A stretch of 64,000 nt of DNA from Apostichopus japonicus (taxonomy: Eukaryota > Echinodermata > Holothuroidea > Aspidochirotida > Stichopodidae): NCBI RefSeq assembly GCF_037975245.1, contig NC_092566.1, forward strand, positions 15,497,501 to 15,561,500, given 5' to 3'. The position numbers were made by a program, and so were the translations under genes. The notes below the pieces were generated by a model. That model had not been told where the DNA came from, did no database searches, and saw nothing but the letters and a program-made list of their open reading frames with translations. Of this stretch, positions 40,050-55,023 are shown in pieces. Each line of letters starts with the position of its first letter. The stretch's first letter is position 1.

Positions 40050-43000
40050 TAAACCTCTTTCATCACTCCCATTAACGATGAGTTTCAAGGAGCTTGAGCG
40101 TCTATAATCAGCACCAAAATCTCCGACAGCTATTTGTATCTGTCTGGTTATATCTGTCGTTTCTGAAGACTTGCTATAGGTATTCCAACTTTTCCAGAGC
40201 AGGTCGACAAGACCTCCATCGTCGTCTGGCAAACAGGTCCTTGTCATTGATATTCCCGGATGGAATACCTACATTTGGTGTCAGCAATGAGTGTAATGAC
40301 ATCTAGATCATTTTGATGATCCAATACTCTGGTTAGATGTGTAATGTTAACGATAGCCTCTACTTCAATCATCAAGGTTGGTTTTTGTTCAACATTCCGA
40401 CAAGTCCTCAAATACTACTCACTGAGAATTGCATGTAAAACTTCAGGAGCAGTACGAATCTGTCGCTCTCACACACCTCCAAACTGAGATGCTCCGGGTG
40501 GATTAAACAACCACCTAATTTCATGATTGCTCGCAAAAGCATTAAGTTCATATGTGTTCAAATACTTCAGTACATCCTGGAACTCTTTCTCGGCACGCAC
40601 ATCAAACTAGTGATATTGAATATCAGAATTATCTTCCACGTTTCCTCTTCTTGTCCTAAAACGTCGTAAAGCACTATAATACATGAGCTAATGTCCAGTG
40701 AGTAGAAAACATCTACGGCTCTGCTGGCTAGACAGGGTATACACATCGCATCATACCGTTTCTTCAAAGACCAATCCCGTTTGATTTTGAAGGGTCCGAA
40801 CTAGTTGACACCCGGTACGTGTAAATGTTATGTACTCTGCCTTCAGTGTGTAAGATGGTAAGTCTACCATTTTCTACAAACCACGCATCTCTTCACCAAT
40901 CTTCTCACTATAGAACCAGCATGAATCATCCAATAGCTTTGCCTCTACTCTGCAAGAACATGGTTTCCTCCTTGATGTACAAGTCTTTGAGGAATGTGTC
41001 TTATGATAAATGTAGACACATGGTTGTCCTTCGGTAGGATCACTTAGGTGTTTGGCATCCAGTGAAATGGCTGCATTTCTAAGCCTTCCGCCCACTCTCA
41101 GTGAAGCTTCATGTTATTCAGGATCAAGATCTGTTAGCTTCTCTGTATTGTTCAGAAGCCTTCTTCCTTTGCCACAGTTGGAGACTTTCACATTATCCTC
41201 TTGTCCCTATCAACTTTATTTCATTCGTCGTTTTTTTCTAAAGCAGCAAGTTTCTTTGGGAATGCCTGCTTCCGTTCGTAGTGTAAGATGTTGATTTCAG
41301 CAGATTGAGTCTCGTCAGTATAGTGAAGCACTCCAACATTTCTATGGCTTCATGTTTCTTAGTCCTTTGTAGCAGGATGGCTATGTGACGAAACCACCAA
41401 GCTACTGATCTCATAAGTTTGATCCTGTCAGAATAATATTTAAACAGCTGGTCAACTGGATCTTGCAATATATTCACTTGTAGGTTGACAGCACTAACCT
41501 GTACTTCATCCTCGGGTACTGTGTTAATGAATTTCTCTAAATTTGTGTTACTATAATGACTTTCCTTTGGCCGAAAACGTCATTCTGAAGAAAGGAACTT
41601 TGAGCCTTGTTACCATTCCTGATCATCTGTAACTCACCTTCACTCAATCCACGGGAGGCATAGTACGGTGGGTTAAGCTTCGATGGCTCATTAATTCCAC
41701 TGATGGACATCAGAACTATCACGGATCACTGCAATCCTGATTCCGACAAATACTGCAGGGTGCCTTGCTCTTTCACGTCAAATGAATTTCAAGACTTCTT
41801 GACCATCAGTCCAGAAAACTGTTTCGCTAATTCTCATGGTGAGCTCTTGTTTCAGCATGTTGTCCTTGGCGAACAGCTGACGGTGCTACAGTTAGCTCCA
41901 TATTGACGATGGTTTGTGGCTTAAATGGTGCAACACTTGCTTTACCAGTGACGAAGGCATCATTAGTCAGCCTTAAATATGTTGCATTTCCATACCCATC
42001 TTGAATTGCATCAAAAAATGTTTGAGTTGTGTATTCCCCATGTATCCAAAGGCAAGGACAGTAAATCGATTTTCCCAACTTAAAGATCACTGATGATACC
42101 ATCAGTCTCTTAAATTTGTTGCAGATTGGGAGATTTCAGAAGTGCTTCTGTTATTCTGATTTATTTTGAAACGTCTGTGCAGGACTTCATCAACAAAGAC
42201 AGCACTACACCCATTATCGATATGCATCTGTCACTTGCCTTTAGTTTGATCAGAACTGCATGAGTAATTGCCATGAGATTGCTAGCGTCTTCATCTTTTT
42301 ATTTTCTTTCCGCCTTTACTCTGGGAACAGCAATTAACGCGACCATTGGTAACAGTGGGTGACCGCTGATCATCTGGATTGTTTCTTGTCTGTCTGTCTC
42401 TCACCGGGTCATGCAGGATGGTCACATGCCTTTTACTACATTTGCCACAGCTGCCTACTCTGGATTTTAAGTTTCTCTTTGAGTGTCCTGAGCTTAGACA
42501 AACAAAGCATTATCCTTTCTTGAAACATACAGTTGACTCTGCCTGTACATCCACGCCATCAAATATCCTGAAAACCAGTTATTTGTGGTTACTACCATTA
42601 TCACAGTATAGACATGATAATGTACCTGCGTTACATTACTTGCTCTGGGTCCCAATTGTTGGATGGATCAATACCCATTCTGTCTAGTTTTTTCTGTATG
42701 GTTGTGACAAACGCTTTCTTGCCAGATACCACCTTTGTACCTCTCCGAGAAGAGGCAGTCTTATCTGTTGGTAGCTAAGACCCGCAATTCTTGGTCGGTT
42801 TCCACAGAGTTGACCTACAAACTTCTCAAAATCTTCTAATGTTGGTGATCTCATTTCTTCATCTCTGAAGTGTCCCATCTGATTCATCCACTGCTGCTAT
42901 AGAGCTGTTGGTAGCTTCTGGACCAACAACTTAAACATTCATAACTACCTTTCATGTTGTCCATCTCTTGTTACTTTGCTTCATATTGAAGCAGCTGATG

Positions 43001-43330
43001 AGAAATATAGCAAACTTTCTCAGGGCAGTCTTAATCGCAACAGCAATTCTTCCCCAGCTTTCAGCATTTGATCATAGCTGCCAGTACCTGCTTATGCTCA
43101 GAATCTCTCTCTCTTGCAACCATTTGCTCATCCAAGGGTCTCAGTGGACACTCCTTGATCAACTGATAAGGCTCACCTTTTGAAGGCGCTATAATCTTCT
43201 TGCCGGATTCTGAGCTTTGTTTTCTAACACATGTTGGAAATTCCTCACAAATGGTGGACATAACATTAAGTGGCTTTGGGGAAAGGGGTCTACGGATAGG
43301 AGGTATTCCCTCACATAATGGGTACATCAT
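40050..43330 (-). mobile_element. degenerate BEL/Pao LTR retrotransposon, reverse transcriptase region deleted
   Basis: Fragments in several frames follow BEL/Pao order on the minus strand. Gag-like: LEDFEKFVGQL near 42800. Zinc knuckle: CFVCLSSGH and CGKCSKRHVTILHD, about 42520-42410. Aspartic protease: DNGCSAVFVDE, about 42230-42180. RNase H: FFDAIQDGYGNATYLRL and VTGKASVAPFKP, about 42020-41850. Spacer: DPVDQLFKYYSD, about 41450. H2C2 integrase zinc-binding region: VGGRLRNAAISLDAKH, about 41095. Integrase core: FNPPGASQFGGV, about 40510. Integrase C-terminal region: VGDFGADYRR, about 40130. Stops and frameshifts are frequent, so the copy is inactive. Protease and RNase H lie almost next to each other, so the reverse transcriptase is missing. 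No LTR pair was found on either side. Confidence 0.85.
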
Positions 43331-45067
<1,737 letters not shown>

Positions 45068-45273
45068 CATAAAGTCTGTTCAAAGTATCTCTTTGGAGAT
45101 CCGGCTTTAGGAATCACAAATGATTTCGAGTTGGTTAGCATCATGTTTGATCTCTAGAGTAGGGCAAAATATATCACCAAAAACAGAACTAGTATTGTTC
45201 GATACAGGTGACAGACGCCTACAGTGGAATTGCGACCTTCCTTACCGGTTTCGAACCTCTGGACATACAATCA

Positions 45274-45400
45274 GCGTCCATAGCCTAGTGGTTAGGGTGT
45301 CCGCGTTCAGAGCGGAAGGCCCGTGGTTGGAATCCAGGTGGAGGCTGAAAGTTTTTTCACTGTTCTTGATTTTCCAACTAATTACGTTTTTCAACTATAT
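45274..45400 (+). mobile_element. tRNA-derived SINE
   Basis: The tRNA-like part is 45274-45346: A-box region TAGCCTAGTGGTTAGG (45281-45296), anticodon stem TCCGC/GCGGA closing a 7-nt loop GTTCAGA (45305-45311), and a decayed B box GGTTGGAATCC (45325-45335). The loop would present UCA. A short T-rich tail runs into a TA tract. Confidence 0.65.
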
Positions 45401-45434
45401 ATATATATATTTATTTGTATATAAATCATGTATG

Positions 45435-45500
<66 letters not shown>
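45400..45500. repeat. TA-rich arrays following the SINE
   Basis: A short TA run near 45400 and a main array at 45440-45500. Confidence 0.93.
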
Positions 45501-45504
<4 letters not shown>

Positions 45505-45740
45505 CATCATGCCCATTATTAAGGTTGACTTTACCTGTAACATAAGATTAACATTGTTAACTTTTCTGAGCAGACCAGCTGGCATTGTTGCCGCTCTCAG
45601 GAGCTTGAAGATTGAAAAATGGAGCTAATCTTTGAATGAAACTGGTGAGAAAACAGAACAAAACAAATATCAGATTGATAACATTTAATCACTGTCTTAT
45701 GAGCAATGATAGCTGGGGACAAAATGAAGTATTCAACTCT

Positions 45741-45748
45741 CTCTCCAC

Positions 45749-45800
<52 letters not shown>
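45741..45800. repeat. (CT)n followed by (TA)n
   Basis: About 30 bp of CT repeat runs directly into about 30 bp of TA repeat. Confidence 0.95.
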
Positions 45801-45805
<5 letters not shown>

Positions 45806-47375
45806 TTGTTGTTGTTGTTGCTTTATTGTTCACGCTGTTTGAATATTGCTTAATTTGGACTGAATTGCAATTTGATATTAACACCTAAATGGATCACTGA
45901 GAAACGGACACAGTCTCGATGAAATTTATGTACTTCGATCGTCATGGATCTAAGTTTGAACTAGAAACATTTATGACATTAAATATGTTTACTCTTAATT
46001 GGTACGAACTGCTTCAACTCAAAATGTTCAAAACGTCATTTCGGAAATTGTAACAATTTTCCTTCTGGCTGTTCATATCATGTTTCTGATAAACCGCTGA
46101 GCTATTCTTTGAACTCTACTAACACAACGCGAACAAAGAAACCTCTGGTAAATGTTAAATGGATTCATGTTTTGGGCGGTTGAATGGTTATATTTAACCC
46201 CGAATTTTGCTGTGCCCCTCTTGATTTTCTTCCAGTTTGCGGACGTCCATGGACGAGAGTGACCATTTTTAGAGTTGCTAGCAAATGTGGGGGCAACACT
46301 TATGACCTGATTCGTCATATGTACAACTCTATGAAAAGACAAGTCCTTTATCGAAACGAGCAAGTAAAGAAATATGCCGATGCGAAACCTCACAAGTGAA
46401 TCGATGAATTCTGCTTGAGGTTTTGAGCTCCTCTTCCGTTGTGTGGGCGAGCTTGTCTTGCGTAAACAGTTTTTTTTCTGTCACTTATTTCACTTATTTA
46501 CTTTAGTATAATTCTTCCTTTTTTCCTTCTAGCTTTCACAAATTCAGATATCATGGTCTACGTCAGTACAATGGTAATTTTTAATAACATATTTATAATA
46601 TAAATTATTCCAGTTAAAGGTAAAGAAGATTAAAAAATAACCCTCCCGTATTTATCACGCAGCACGTGGGCGAAATTTTATGTTATTGTGCAAAGTAACC
46701 TGGAATAAATAGTAAATATTAAGTGTGGCGAGATGGTAATTTCCATAACTGAAGTAGTTATGTTTCTAAGGGAGGAGGAGAGCAGAACTTTGCAATTATT
46801 TTCGTAATGGCATTTTATAGTGTACGGTACCAAGGGAATTATATTTCAGATATTTTCTTCTAGAGTTATCTGCTTTGAAAGTTGTTATACGCGACGGAGA
46901 AAACTGAGCGTGCCATTTGTCAGATTCGTGGAATTTTGCATCTTCCAGATACTGTGAGTAAAGTAGCAGTAACATAGCCTACATCCAGGTACACACATAC
47001 ATGTATGCTGGCAACCCATCGACAGCGTCTTATAGATTCCCTTTGAGGCGTTGTGTAGGAGAGAGAACGATTAATACAGTACAACACGGCATATGGGTCA
47101 ACGTTTCCATCTAATCCTCCACATCGGAATTCATTACACGTCACTGGGGAGTGAAACTGCTGAAGGCAATGCAATGACCCCCTCTCAATGAGTTCGTTAG
47201 TTATACTAGCTATTGAACTGTCCACCCTTAATTATGGCATCGTTATTTGATAGTTCACCGAGGGGCAAATGTGATCGATAAGTGTGTGTATAAAAACGTA
47301 TACTTAATGTCCAATTATGCGTTCCATGATTTGGGACGAACTTGGAACATCGTGACAGCTTTAGTCATGGATTTT
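45801..47375. other. unrecognised sequence
   Basis: Overlapping 106- and 71-codon frames on opposite strands near 46073-46399, and a 101-codon frame at 46920-47225 (minus), have no recognised motif. Confidence 0.45.
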
Positions 47376-47533
47376 ATGGATGGATGGATGGATGGATGGA
47401 TGGGTGGATAGACGGGTGGTTGGGTGGAAGGATGGATGGGCGGGTGGATGGGTGGGTGGATGGGTGGGTGGATGGGTGGGTGGATGGATGAGCAGGTGGA
47501 TGAGCGGGTGGATGAACGGGTGGATGGATGGAG
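47376..47533. repeat. GGAT/GGGT minisatellite
   Basis: GGATGGAT units passing into a 12-bp GGATGGGTGGGT-type higher-order unit. Confidence 0.93.
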
Positions 47534-48386
47534 GGCTGCGCATCCCGTGAAGGAACGTAACTCAGGATTTGATCTATACCGATTCCAACCACATTTACTG
47601 CAAAGTTTAGTTTAAACTTTAAGCGAACTTAATCAATTAATCATAATAATGAAGTGAAGAATTCACAAATATGCTGTTGTTCATATTGGAGAGGGGGTTG
47701 TGGTATCAAACTGATTTTGGATATGCATGAAGTAATGCTATACTATAAGTGACCTTGGTAGAGCCTGCCAACCCACGTCTTATATTTATAGAGAGGGAAA
47801 AACCGGTGTAATTGACGCCGAATGCTTTTCTCATAGAAATTTGTTTTACAGTACATGATCATGGAGTGATATATGCGCTGGCTACTGAACCACCGCAAGA
47901 ATGAATGTGTTTCATAAAAAAGAACGTTTTATACAGTTACGAAAGATGTAAATAAACCGATTTCTTGTTAAGAGTCTGATTCCGCAAAACCGCAACCATA
48001 AGGTCCCATCAGTATATATAAATCTTTGTATGATCACCTTTCTGTTTCTCTGTTGCTCTAAAAATGTTCTAAAAACATTGCCAGTTTTTCAGCTGTCAGC
48101 GTAAGAAATAATTATCACATGAGGAAATGTATTCCCAAGAAGAAAAAGAAGGAAAGAATCTCTTGCTAGAAGCTTGTATAAACTAAATGATTAAAGTATA
48201 GCTCATTCTTGTGGTTAAAACGGCGGTATAGATTCTTTTCTCTCACGTTTCTTATCAATTTCAGTTTTTATATATTTCTATTCAGTGATAATGTAGTCAC
48301 AAAGTGCACTTTTAATGAAGATATTCCGTCCCTATTTCATGACATTTAGCACATTCTTGTAACGTGCAATTCAAAATATTACATTG

Positions 48387-48544
48387 CAGTGACGTAGGAA
48401 GGTACTTTTGAGTGGGGGGGGGGGGCTGAAGACTGATGGCCGGCCTGGGGGAGGGGTTTATATAGCACACAGGGGTTTATATGCAATATAGCACACTTCA
48501 ACCTGCCCACCCCCAGCCCCCCCCCCACGGTTTCTACGCCCTTG
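48387..48544. mobile_element. short hAT MITE of the same family as 18841-19243
   Basis: Starts CAGTGACGTAGGAAGGTACT and ends TTTCTACGCCCTTG. TTACATTG is directly repeated at 48379-48386 and 48545-48552. It shares GGCTGAAGACTGATGGCCGG with the longer copy and is internally deleted to 158 bp. Confidence 0.9.
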
Positions 48545-48552
48545 TTACATTG

Positions 48553-51500
48553 GGAGGATTAACACTGTTTAGAATTTCTCAATAGTCCCATATCGTGAGG
48601 TCATGTGGAACATATGTCGTTATTCTGTTTAACATCACAGAAATGAAACCAACAAAGGTAAGTTGGGACTGAATAGGCCGACTGAGGTCGCTGATTCACA
48701 CTTTTTTAGGGGCTTTCTAAAACCACAGCCTTGGTTGGTGGCTAATAAGACTTTGCTTCGTGTAATTTGAGAAGATAAGCGGTTTAATTAGAGTATTTTA
48801 CTAAACTTATCCCCGAAATCTTCGCAAAATATCCATATGTGCGTTATTTAACCTCACATTATGGGATTTTTGATCAGAGAAATCCTGAATAGATGTGTTT
48901 TCTTGTGAGTAGATTCAACGTTTTAAGGGAAACAATAGACAGAAAAAAACCCCCGAAAAAACTCTTTTTTTCTGTGTGTACTACCGAACTTACCATTTTC
49001 AATGCTATATTAGATTACAAACGTCCATGAAATGTGGACCAAATATGTTGCTTAAAACTGCAATCTGTGACTACATTATCTGTAAAGTTCAATGGTACGG
49101 ATAAAACGTATGAGTAATGTAGACCAGTTTTTCATTCTAATGTTCTAAATATGATAGCCACTATATAGATGTGTTGCTAACCACAACGCAATTCAGCATA
49201 TGTGGACAACCTTCATGCAAAATCAAAACGAGACTGTTCATTTCTGTTCGCACTGAGTTGAAATTTGCTAATGAGATTTCGGAGATTATACGTGGAGAAA
49301 CATCCATCCCCCAAAAAGGTTTCTCTACGCAAATTATACGAAGCAAGGGCAATTATCCTTCTATGGTGTTACGAAGTAAAAATAAGAAGAAAAAAAAATA
49401 CACAACAGAAAACCCTCGACCACTTCAATATTGAATCGGCAAGTTCAATACAGGATCTATCATGGTGCTTTGCTATAAGGAATATTATTTAGATTATTAT
49501 TTGTAAACACGTTGCAATAATGGATGTTTTTTGGTTGTTGTCAGTTTGAAAAAATAGCCGACTCTCTCAATCAGAGTTAACATCATTCCAATTACGTGCG
49601 CAGAACTGTAATGGTACATGGGGTGGTGGTGTGGGGAGGGGGAAGGGTGGCGTGGGGTTGGGAGTGAGTTATGAATTTCCCGCCACTGAATTAGTTAGGT
49701 GCATGGACCTTTCTTGTATATATTTGCTCACCATTTTATCAGCCTTTGGGTTCCGTGATTTGATGTACGGTGCCATAACTATTATTTGCACGGTTTGACG
49801 ACCACGATGGCGATGATGACGTGGGCAATAATGACGATGACGATGACAATAATTTAGACATCTAGAGGCAAACTTATAAGCGACAAAGTTAGAACTCTTG
49901 AGTCTCTTTATAGGGGAAGTTTTGTCTGTCAATATATTTCATTCTCCAGAACTACCGAATGTTTACTTCTGTATGTTTCGCATCATGACAAATATTTCGA
50001 CTTACATTCATTTCTTCGGGTGCCATCTGGGACATTTAATAATTTAAGTAACTTTATGTCTTGAAGAGAGGAGAAAATTTGTTTGGAGGTGAAGAAGGGG
50101 GTGGTTGCTAGTGGTCCAGTCACCTATGGTGCGATTCAACACATATCCACTAGCTTTGCCCCCTCACTTCTGTTGCCGTCGGGACATTCACACAAGTCAA
50201 GTAGTCTGGACAAACACCCTGAAGAATAACAGCAATTTCCCAAAATGGACTATATGCTAGCTAGGACAAAAAGGGCAAATATAGAGGTTTACTAGAGGCC
50301 AAGTCTTAGCCGTGCGATTTGAGAATCTAGTTAGCACTAAAAGAGCGCGTCACACTATGTACATGTTATGCGTTTTCCATTACATGTTGAATCGTGCGTT
50401 TAATTGGACTGCGAAGTTGCCTTCCGATGTATTATACTCACACACGAGTACATTCGTGATATAAAGACTATAAATATTCCCGACTATTCCACCCAACCTT
50501 CCCCTCTTCGTGATGTGCCTCGAGAGAATTGCTCGGACAAGCGTGAAAAGTATTGCCCGGTGCCTGCTCTTTAGGGACCGTCATTTAACTTTTCACCCTT
50601 TTTTTGTGAATATATAAGAACGTATAGATATACTGTACAATCTTTCTGTTTTTGTATTTCACATTCATGGCGAAAGCATTTACATCATTGTATGTTAATA
50701 CCATGCGCACAATCTTAATAACAGCTCTGTCCAGCAAAGTTATAAGAAAGTTATAAATCATAAATAACATTAAGAAAACAGGTGTACTTAAATGAGCAGT
50801 CACCGTCTCGATTAAATCACGTACTGACTTGTCGTTGAGCTAGCCCCCCCCCCCATGCAGTTGACAAGTACACACATTACTGTACTTTGCTAAAAAGCAT
50901 ACAAGGGCCAAATTATATAAGGGATAACTTTAAAGTCGGAATTCCCAACTCCAAAGAATGAAAGAAAATTCTGAGCGCTTTATATGGTGATGACTCTTTA
51001 GATATGGTTTTTCAAATATTTTCGGTTTTACAAATGTTTTAAATATCTGGAATGCTCCCTTAAGGTTCGGCCTATGTACGTACTTTTGAGTTATATGACC
51101 TTCTACAGCGGAAAACATTTTTAAGACCATTTGGAAAAGAAAGAAGGATATTACGTCATTGTGTGAAGAGAAAGACACGATACAACCACCGTAGATCATG
51201 GACGTATAGTTAGGAGGGAGGCAGAGCCTATTTTCTGAAATATATCAGAAGATTTTCTGACCAATTTTATGGGCCAGGCAATTATTTGGATGGGCCAACC
51301 CCCCCCCCCCCCCTGTCACGTGGCTAAAACCACTGACTTTAAAACTTGTGGAGGCTTTTTTTTTTTTTATCTGCAAATGTATTCATGCTTTTGATTGAAA
51401 TTAAACAAGATATTTTTTTTCGTCTAATGTGTTCGGTACTTTCCCGTCAGCCTTTTTCTTCAAAAAATGTTCTTTTTATAAACCAAGCAAGATTGTAATG

Positions 51501-52787
51501 TTTACGTTCAAGGACTGAAAGAGTAGATTTAGATATTTATCATTTCGGCGTCCCTTTCTTGTTTTGCGACTCTTTTTATCCTGGAATATAGCATTTCCGC
51601 AAAGCAGGAATTTTTCATTATCTATTGACGTTCTGTCAAATTCGGTATGATTGACAGATGTTTCCAGTGCATCCTGTCCGTCGTGTAAGCGTTTTTAGCT
51701 TTTTTGCCTCTGGGAATCAATTTACAAAATTAATAGAAAATTTTGTGTTCATCGCTATATACTAAAAAGTTTCGGGGTATCCAAGGGCCTCCATGATCTA
51801 CGAAGCAGCTTTATTAAATTTCGTTTTTCCAATATTTTTTTCTTCTTCTTTCTCAAGTTAATTGAGTTACATCAGAACAGCTTGTGAGGGGATGTTGTAT
51901 GGAATTTCGTTTAGAGAGTAACACTGAATAATATCAAATGTCCTTCTCAGAGGGTAACTTAATCCTTTTAACGACAAAAACGGATTATCTGTGGTGAGAT
52001 GACGTAACTATCTACTTACGTCACTTTTATGCAAATTAGTATCGTGATACCATAAAATTGTCCGGAGTACTTCGATGCAGTTTGGAGTCTATCGGATATA
52101 GGAACATTGGCAGGAATGACCAAGGGCGAAATTTAACCACCATATTGTTCTTAGAGGAGGGGGAGGGGGCGCTAAGATGGTACGTCGTCCGGGGAAGGGT
52201 ACCCCTCCCTTGGTAAAATGAAGGTTTTTTAGATGCTGATTGTGCTATTTTTTGAAACTTTTCAACAATCTTGACGAATTTTCAACTGTTTCACCTTTAA
52301 AATATGCTACATATTTGAACAGATTAGGGCTAAATTGATGGTGACGTCGCCTCCTCAGTGTATGCATGTATGTTGTTGTAATCCATTGGTTTACAAATTC
52401 TCATAACTCAATCGCGAAAAACGTTATCTTTTACCTTCATATGAACACTAGAGTACCGTTCGATGACATCCAACACCGTTCGTTCTTGACCAATTTACAA
52501 TGCACTATACACTTGTTATGTGAGACCCTACTAATATCTCTTTATTGCTGTTGAGCTTTTGTTGGCAAATTGAGAAACTCACCTAATGGTATGTGTGCAA
52601 GACTTAGTGGTCCAGTCACAAAAGTGATATGTAATTACAACCTGCACTGATAACTGTGTTTCCTAATGGTTTCCAAATATAATTTATTAATGTATATTAT
52701 TTATTAATGTACAATTTATTAATGTATGTTGTCAAGTTACAGAGTTGTTGACAATTAACAATTCATAATCATGGACGTTATAAGAGA
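48553..52787. other. unrecognised sequence
   Basis: C run at 51299-51314, T run at 51357-51369 and a short GATGAC-type triplet patch near 49805-49855. No gene or TIR pair supported. Confidence 0.5.
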
Positions 52788-52852
52788 CTGACTTCGGTCA
52801 GCTTGCGGCTTTGATAAGCCAATGAGGCTTCTTCGCGAGTTCCTGCTTGCAG
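52788..52852. other. cluster of short perfect hairpins
   Basis: CTGACTTCGGTCAG (5-bp stem, UUCG tetraloop), GGCTTTGATAAGCC and CCTGCTTGCAGG follow one another in about 65 bp. Function is unknown. It may be the end of an unrecognised retroelement or a structured RNA. Confidence 0.5.
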
Positions 52853-52907
52853 GAGGATCTAATATACAAATAGAGAAGTTAACTTCGTGCTCAATGTCAT
52901 CCTTTAA

Positions 52908-53148
52908 AGGTATGCTGTATCGGCCCCAAATATGCTAGATATTCAAATATGGTCACCTTTGGTCAAAATTCTTTAACTGCTTTTATTACAACTTTCATAT
53001 GAAATTTTCCTCACTGAGATATTCAGTCATCTTGTGTGTACCTTTAAAATGTCTGAGAACAATTTGGAGAGTAAACACCTCCAGAAGAGTACTTTTTGAA
53101 AACTTCTAGCAATAGTGTGCTATAATTTGGGGCCTGTACTGACTACCT
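52908..53148. mobile_element. TTAA-flanked MITE, TIR AGGTATGCTGTATCGGCCCC
   Basis: The left end AGGTATGCTGTATCGGCCCC and the inverse of the right end AGGTAGTCAGTACAGGCCCC differ at a few positions. TTAA flanks both sides (52904-52907, 53149-53152). 241 bp, non-coding. Confidence 0.8.
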
Positions 53149-53152
53149 TTAA

Positions 53153-54720
53153 CCTTATTAAATCCACCACCGATAGCTTGTTGGGTATACGTCTGCATCA
53201 CATCCCCTCATATTGTAGATGAGAGATATAAGGATAAGAGGAGTGGCTGGCTCAATTGCAAATGTGGAGTTTCTTTGCATCTACTGTATATGAATGCTAC
53301 GTACAGTGTGTAATATATCGAGGAATCTGAATTCCATGCTATGAGAACACTGTATACAAGGCGGTCCTGAACCACAGCTAAATGAGACTCGATGGTTCTG
53401 TCCCATTTGGCACCCATCTGTCTTCATCTCTCCCCCCACCCCCCCACCTCCCTCCCCATTATAAAGTGTTGGCTATAAGCCAGGTGGGTATTCATTGACA
53501 AAACTACAATGTCCAAACTGAGTCTTTGAAAGTTGCTTTCCATCATGAGCATAACCATATATACCTCAAGGGGAACTTTGGAACACCCCTCCCACCCCCC
53601 CCCCCCACAGCCTAAAATAAAATCGACATTGCTTCAAAAGTGCAATTTTCCATCTAAGCACCCTCCATAGCCCATACTCTCAATGATTGGTACCAACCCT
53701 TACCCCTGCCCTCCCCCCAATGAAATTTGCCTTGTTGGAAGAACACGAACTGCCTTGCATCCCCAGTGCACCATGCAATGAATTAAGTATTCTGATGGCC
53801 AAATGAAAAGAACATACAGACACAATCATACACACAAACAAGCAAAAACAAATAAAAGGCGATTTTTTTTTCACACTGTATTGTGAAATATGACTGAGAT
53901 ATTACGCAATAACCATGCCCTCCTTGTATACCAGAATGGTCAAGTGTGTTAATTTGATTTGACAAGACATGTGATGTTGCATTTAGTTGCAAGTTGAAAT
54001 CAAAATCCAAGGCAATGTTAAAAGTAATTTAGTAGCCACTAAGGATTATTTATGATTTGTGAAAGATACCCCAGCCCGCTTCACTTTACTTGCTCTGTAT
54101 TATATACCATATCAACCAGTGTATTAAATCTAAGCCCTTTGCTATAATTTTAAATGCCAAGATGGCACACTAAACATAATTTATTCATATTTCATCAAAT
54201 ATATCTGAAACCATATCAACATTATTCAGAACTTGACTTCAATTTTACATAAAAACAAAACAACATGGAATTTGGTCAACAATATGCAATTGTTTTTACT
54301 CTGACCTCATGATTTCTTCATCAGTATCAATTCTTTCTGTTATTGCGATCACCACGACCTGGTTAACTAATCTGCTATGTCGAAAAAACATCCCAGGCAC
54401 TGCATATCTACAGCACACCGGCAGAAACTGTTACGTTCCAAAATTTAACTGAGGACAAAATGGTGGTATTGCAACACTTTGTTTTACTGACGGAGAAAAA
54501 AGGCACAGGAGTTGGCAGCGAGATGGCGCAGTGACGAAACTCACGTAACTTTTAACTTTAACATTTCCATGCAAAGTGGTATCAAATGACTTTACAATTG
54601 TGTCCACTTTGGGGGCGGGGGGATATTGAAAAGGATTGAAATCTTTCTGCAAAACCCTAGAGCCGCTCATCGCCCACAAGATAAGACCCCCTTATGCCTT
54701 TAAATGTTACGGCACTACTA
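53153..54720. other. region downstream of the FAM241B-like gene
   Basis: The part next to 54720 is probably its 3' UTR. C runs near 53430 and 53590. Otherwise nothing recognised. Confidence 0.5.
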
Positions 54721-55023
54721 CTATCTTCTCCTCTGTTGGTTTTGTCCGCCACCCTGACTCATCTTCACGACTGCAAACAGCAGTCCGCCAACTAGAAGTC
54801 CTCTAAAGCCGAACAAGAGCATGGCTATCAAAAAACCGATGAGTACGATGGGCTCTACCACGTGTTGGCCAAAATTCCAGCGAGGAACTCCTAGATCTAG
54901 CAGTTTCTGGTTGATTACTTCAAATATGGACACTTGTCTGACTTGACCGTCTTCTGGTACACCCTCTCCACCAGCACCTCCTCCATACCAGGCTTGCCCA
55001 CCTCCTTGACCTTGACCTTCATT
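54721..55023 (-). CDS. FAM241B: FAM241B-like coding exon 2 (terminal)
   Basis: The acceptor reads ATCGACCAG and the exon opens NEGQGQGGGQAWYGGG. It carries the conserved LLDLGVPRWNFGQHVVEP block and the transmembrane helix, and ends in TAG at 54723-54721. A possible AATAAA polyadenylation signal (TTTATT on the plus strand) lies at 54185-54180, which would give a 3' UTR of about 0.5 kb. Confidence 0.92.
   Translation of the reverse strand, partial: NEGQGQGGGQAWYGGGAGGEGVPEDGQVRQVSIFEVINQKLLDLGVPRWNFGQHVVEPIVLIGFLIAMLLFGFRGLLVGGLLFAVVKMSQGGGQNQQRRR

Noticed and set aside
46073-46399. Overlapping frames on both strands
   Set aside because: Each is the shadow of the other; neither shows a domain or a GPCR TM5-TM7 pattern.
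47361-47615. His/Pro-rich and Trp/Met/Gly-rich frames
   Set aside because: Translations of the GGAT minisatellite.
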